Part shown: positions 22,727 through 24,598 of the stretch, piece after piece
Position numbering within the stretch: the first letter of the stretch is position 1
Layout: every line of letters begins with the position of its first letter
Assembly (NCBI GenBank): GCA_038241115.1
Contig: JBBRGA010000036.1
Coordinates: 1-24,598, forward strand
Length of the DNA stretch: 24,598 nucleotides
Source: JANYJJ01 sp038241115
GTDB lineage: Bacteria > Pseudomonadota > Gammaproteobacteria > Burkholderiales > Burkholderiaceae_C
Direction: 5' to 3'
The notes under the pieces: generated by a model
What the model saw: the letters and a program-made list of their open reading frames with translations, nothing else
Databases searched by the model: none
What the model was told of the DNA's origin: nothing
Position numbers and translations under genes: made by a program

Positions 22727-23509
22727 CTACAACAACTGCGCCATGCGCTCGGCCGCTTGTTGCATCAGCGGCAACCGTTCAAGTGCGAGTGCCAGAGGCA
22801 TCCGCGCCACGGGCGCATGCACCGCCAGCGCAGCGCGCACCTCGCCCGTGGCGTCGCGCACAGGCACGGCCACCGCCACCAGCCCCAACACAAACTCTTC
22901 GCGGTCAAATGAATAGCCACGTTCGCGGATGGTGTCGCACTCCGCTCGCAAAGCCCGCGCGGTGGTGATGCTGTGCTCGGTGGCGGGTTTCAGGTCCAGG
23001 GTGCGCAGCATCGCCTCGCGCTGTTTGTCCGACAAATGGGTCAGAAACAACTTGCCACTGGCGGTGCAGTGCAGCGGCACATGGGCGCCCACATCCAGCG
23101 TGAGCCGCCAGGGCCAGGGCGCTTCGACCCGGTCGAGATAAAGCACGCCAGCGCCGTCCAGCGTGGTGAAGTTGCAGGTTTCCCCCACCTGCGCCACCAG
23201 CGTGGCAAGCACCTCGTGTCGCAAGCCGCGCAGGCTGCCGTGGTTGAGGGTGTTGAGCGACAGCCGACGCAGCGCGGAGCCGACCACAAAGTCGCGTTCG
23301 TTGACATCGCGCGAAACAAAACCGCTTTCCATCAGTTGGCTGCACAAGCGGTGCACCGTGGCCTTGGGCAGTTCGAGCGCCTCGATCAGCTCGGCCAACG
23401 ACATCGGGCGCCCCTCGTCGGCCAACACAGCCAGCAGCCGCAAGCTGCGCTGCGCCGACGAGCTGGAGCCGCCGGCTTGGGAGTCGGTCATTGGCGTGGT
23501 TTGGGTCAT
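22727..23509 (-). CDS. IclR-family transcriptional regulator, divergent from Bug gene
   Basis: Second IclR-type regulator, 260 residues. A Ser/Gly-rich start precedes the winged helix (AQRSLRLLAVLADEG, MSLAELIEALELPKATVHRLCSQLMESGFV), then the effector domain (VGETCNFTTLDGAGVLYLDRVE, VPLHCTASGKLFLTHLSD, GYSFDREEFVLGLVAVAVPV). It is clearly related to the regulator at 19104 but not a recent duplicate. I chose the ATG at 23509; a GTG two codons upstream and an ATG at 23488 are also possible. It faces a Bug-type receptor gene with a long inverted repeat between them, so control of that gene and of itself is the likely role. It converges with cobT-like with an 8-bp gap. Confidence 0.88.
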   Translation of the reverse strand: MTQTTPMTDSQAGGSSSSAQRSLRLLAVLADEGRPMSLAELIEALELPKATVHRLCSQLMESGFVSRDVNERDFVVGSALRRLSLNTLNHGSLRGLRHEVLATLVAQVGETCNFTTLDGAGVLYLDRVEAPWPWRLTLDVGAHVPLHCTASGKLFLTHLSDKQREAMLRTLDLKPATEHSITTARALRAECDTIRERGYSFDREEFVLGLVAVAVPVRDATGEVRAALAVHAPVARMPLALALERLPLMQQAAERMAQLL

Positions 23510-23570
23510 GGGCACCAGGTGTTTTGTCGAATCGACGCGATTCTAAAGAGACCAAAAACAGGGAAAACAC

Positions 23571-23599
23571 CAATAATGGAACGTTGCGTTTCATTATTG
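23571..23599. promoter_or_regulatory. 29-bp inverted repeat, probable IclR operator
   Basis: CAATAATGGAAC (23571-23582) and GTTTCATTATTG (23588-23599) are inverted repeats with one mismatch in 12 positions and a 5-bp centre (GTTGC). It lies 62 bp before the regulator start and directly abuts the predicted -35 box of the Bug gene. Confidence 0.65.
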
Positions 23600-23628
23600 T
23601 TGACCTTAGACTTTCAAGTGGATAAGAA
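23600..23628 (+). promoter_or_regulatory. Predicted promoter of the Bug-type receptor gene
   Basis: TTGACC (23600-23605), 17 bp, TAAGAA (23623-23628), overlapped by a small inverted repeat GTGGA-N8-TCCAC (23618-23635). The leader to the GTG start is about 260 nt, and I see no gene or clear structure in 23640-23896. Confidence 0.4.
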
Positions 23629-23896
23629 ATTCCACCCATCGGATGTGTGCGGTCTGGACTCAGTGACGCAGCGCCCAGGGCAATCCAGCAAACGTCGAGG
23701 CCGCAGTTCGACACCGATGGCGTCAATTCATCGCAGACGAAAAACCCGCCGAAATGGCTTTGTGACAGACCAAACAAAAAACGCGAATCGCCCATTGGTC
23801 GCCAGGACAAAGCAATCGTCTGGGTTGCGTCGGCCTCCTTGAGATGGCAGCCCGCTCGGAAACCGTCAACCCACCCACCGCAACCAGGAATCGACT

Positions 23897-24598
23897 GTGA
23901 ACACATCCCTAACCCCAGCCCGCTGCCTCATTTATGGCTTGTTGGGCCTCGCGCTCGCGGCGGCGGCACCAGCCTGGTCGGAAACGCTGAACTACCCTGA
24001 CAAACCGATCCGCTTGGTTGTGCCCTATCCGCCGGGTGGCGGAACTGACATCGTCGCGCGGATCGTCCAAGCGCGATTGCAAGCCGCACTGGGCCAGCCG
24101 GTTGTCATTGACAACCGGGGCGGCGCAGGCGGCTCGTTGGGCACTGAAATCGTCGCCAAGGCACCTGCCGACGGCTACACCGTGCTGTTTACATTGAGTT
24201 CGCACACCATCAACCCGGCGATCTTCCCCAAGCTTTCGTTTGACACCGCCAAAGACTTTGCTCCCGTGGGGCTGGTCGCATCCTTGCCGCAAATTTTGGT
24301 GTCCAACCCCCAGGTCAGCGTTCGCAACGTGGCCGACTTGGTGGCGCAGGCCAAGGCCGCGCCCAATAAATTTTCGTTTGCCAGCGTGGGCAATGGCTCA
24401 CCCGGCCATCTGGCAGGTGAGTTGATGGTGCTTCGCACCGGTGCGCCGATGCTGCACATTCCCTACCGGGGCGGTGGTCCGGCCGTGACCGATGTGATCG
24501 CTGGACAGGTGCCTTTGTTGTGGGTGTCAATTCCGGCTGCGGCGGCATTTGTGAAGGCTGGCAAGCTCAAAGGTTTGGCGGTCTCCACTACCAAACGC
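23897..24598 (+). CDS. Bug/TctC-family periplasmic solute receptor (partial, 3' end off window)
   Basis: Periplasmic binding protein of the tripartite tricarboxylate transporter (Bug) family, hugely expanded in Burkholderiales; ligands are often small carboxylates. The 234 codons visible have no stop. A signal peptide (1-~29, LIYGLLGLALAAAAPAWSE) is followed by the family N-terminus YPDKPIRLVVPYPPGGGTDIVARIV, VIDNRGGAGG, ADGYTVLF, FDTAKDFAPVGLV, HIPYRGGGPAVTDVIAGQV and KLKGLAVSTTKR. It starts with GTG, supported by AGGAA 7 nt upstream. The divergent IclR gene probably controls it. No TctA or TctB membrane gene is seen before the window ends, which is common for orphan Bug receptors. Confidence 0.92.
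   Translation, partial: MNTSLTPARCLIYGLLGLALAAAAPAWSETLNYPDKPIRLVVPYPPGGGTDIVARIVQARLQAALGQPVVIDNRGGAGGSLGTEIVAKAPADGYTVLFTLSSHTINPAIFPKLSFDTAKDFAPVGLVASLPQILVSNPQVSVRNVADLVAQAKAAPNKFSFASVGNGSPGHLAGELMVLRTGAPMLHIPYRGGGPAVTDVIAGQVPLLWVSIPAAAAFVKAGKLKGLAVSTTKR

Overview
The window looks like chromosomal DNA of a betaproteobacterium in the Burkholderiales, most likely a member of the Comamonadaceae. I infer this from the high GC content, the gene content (Bug-type solute receptor, IclR regulators, xsc-pta-exporter operon, SorAB-type sulfite dehydrogenase, Pro/Ala-rich HiPIP) and the protein sequences. No rRNA, tRNA, CRISPR array, integrase or recognisable insertion sequence was found.

Left part (1-9300) is a mixed housekeeping and accessory stretch. 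It holds a HiPIP electron carrier followed by a triplicated 30-bp terminator unit. Next is a leftward pair, an alpha/beta hydrolase-OsmC fusion and a ketopantoate-reductase family gene. The fusion carries an apparent one-base frameshift just before its second OsmC cysteine. A low-complexity A/C-rich tract and a secreted alpha/beta hydrolase follow. The hydrolase stop codon overlaps the start of a MalT-type LuxR regulator that lacks its N-terminal P-loop region, and the junction is a 70-bp array of degenerate 7-bp repeats. Then come a small outer-membrane beta-barrel protein, a DUF2306-type membrane protein, and an AlkB dioxygenase whose HxD iron motif reads HxN.

The middle (9700-18945, all leftward) is a dissimilatory sulfonate cluster. 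From its promoter it runs: xsc (sulfoacetaldehyde acetyltransferase, releasing sulfite and acetyl phosphate), pta (acetyl phosphate to acetyl-CoA), a YeiH-family membrane protein (candidate sulfite/sulfate exporter), tauA-tauB-tauC (taurine-type ABC importer), and, after a 690-bp gap, sorA-sorB (periplasmic sulfite oxidation to sulfate with cytochrome c). The logic is uptake of a C2 sulfonate, C-S cleavage, carbon into acetyl-CoA, and detoxification and export of sulfite. The enzyme that makes sulfoacetaldehyde from taurine (Tpa or TauXY) is not in the window.

The right part (19000-24598) starts with a divergent control region in which one palindrome carries the predicted -35 boxes of both xsc and an IclR regulator. 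The iclR gene is followed closely by a CobS-like AAA+ ATPase and a CobT-like von Willebrand A protein, with no CobN in the window. A second, convergent IclR regulator ends 8 bp after cobT and is divergent from a Bug/TctC-type periplasmic receptor that runs off the right edge. A long, nearly perfect inverted repeat lies between these last two genes.

The most interesting points are the CobS/CobT-like pair tied to a sulfonate regulator, the decayed MalT-type gene with heptad repeats at its breakpoint, the HxN AlkB, and the palindromic control regions.
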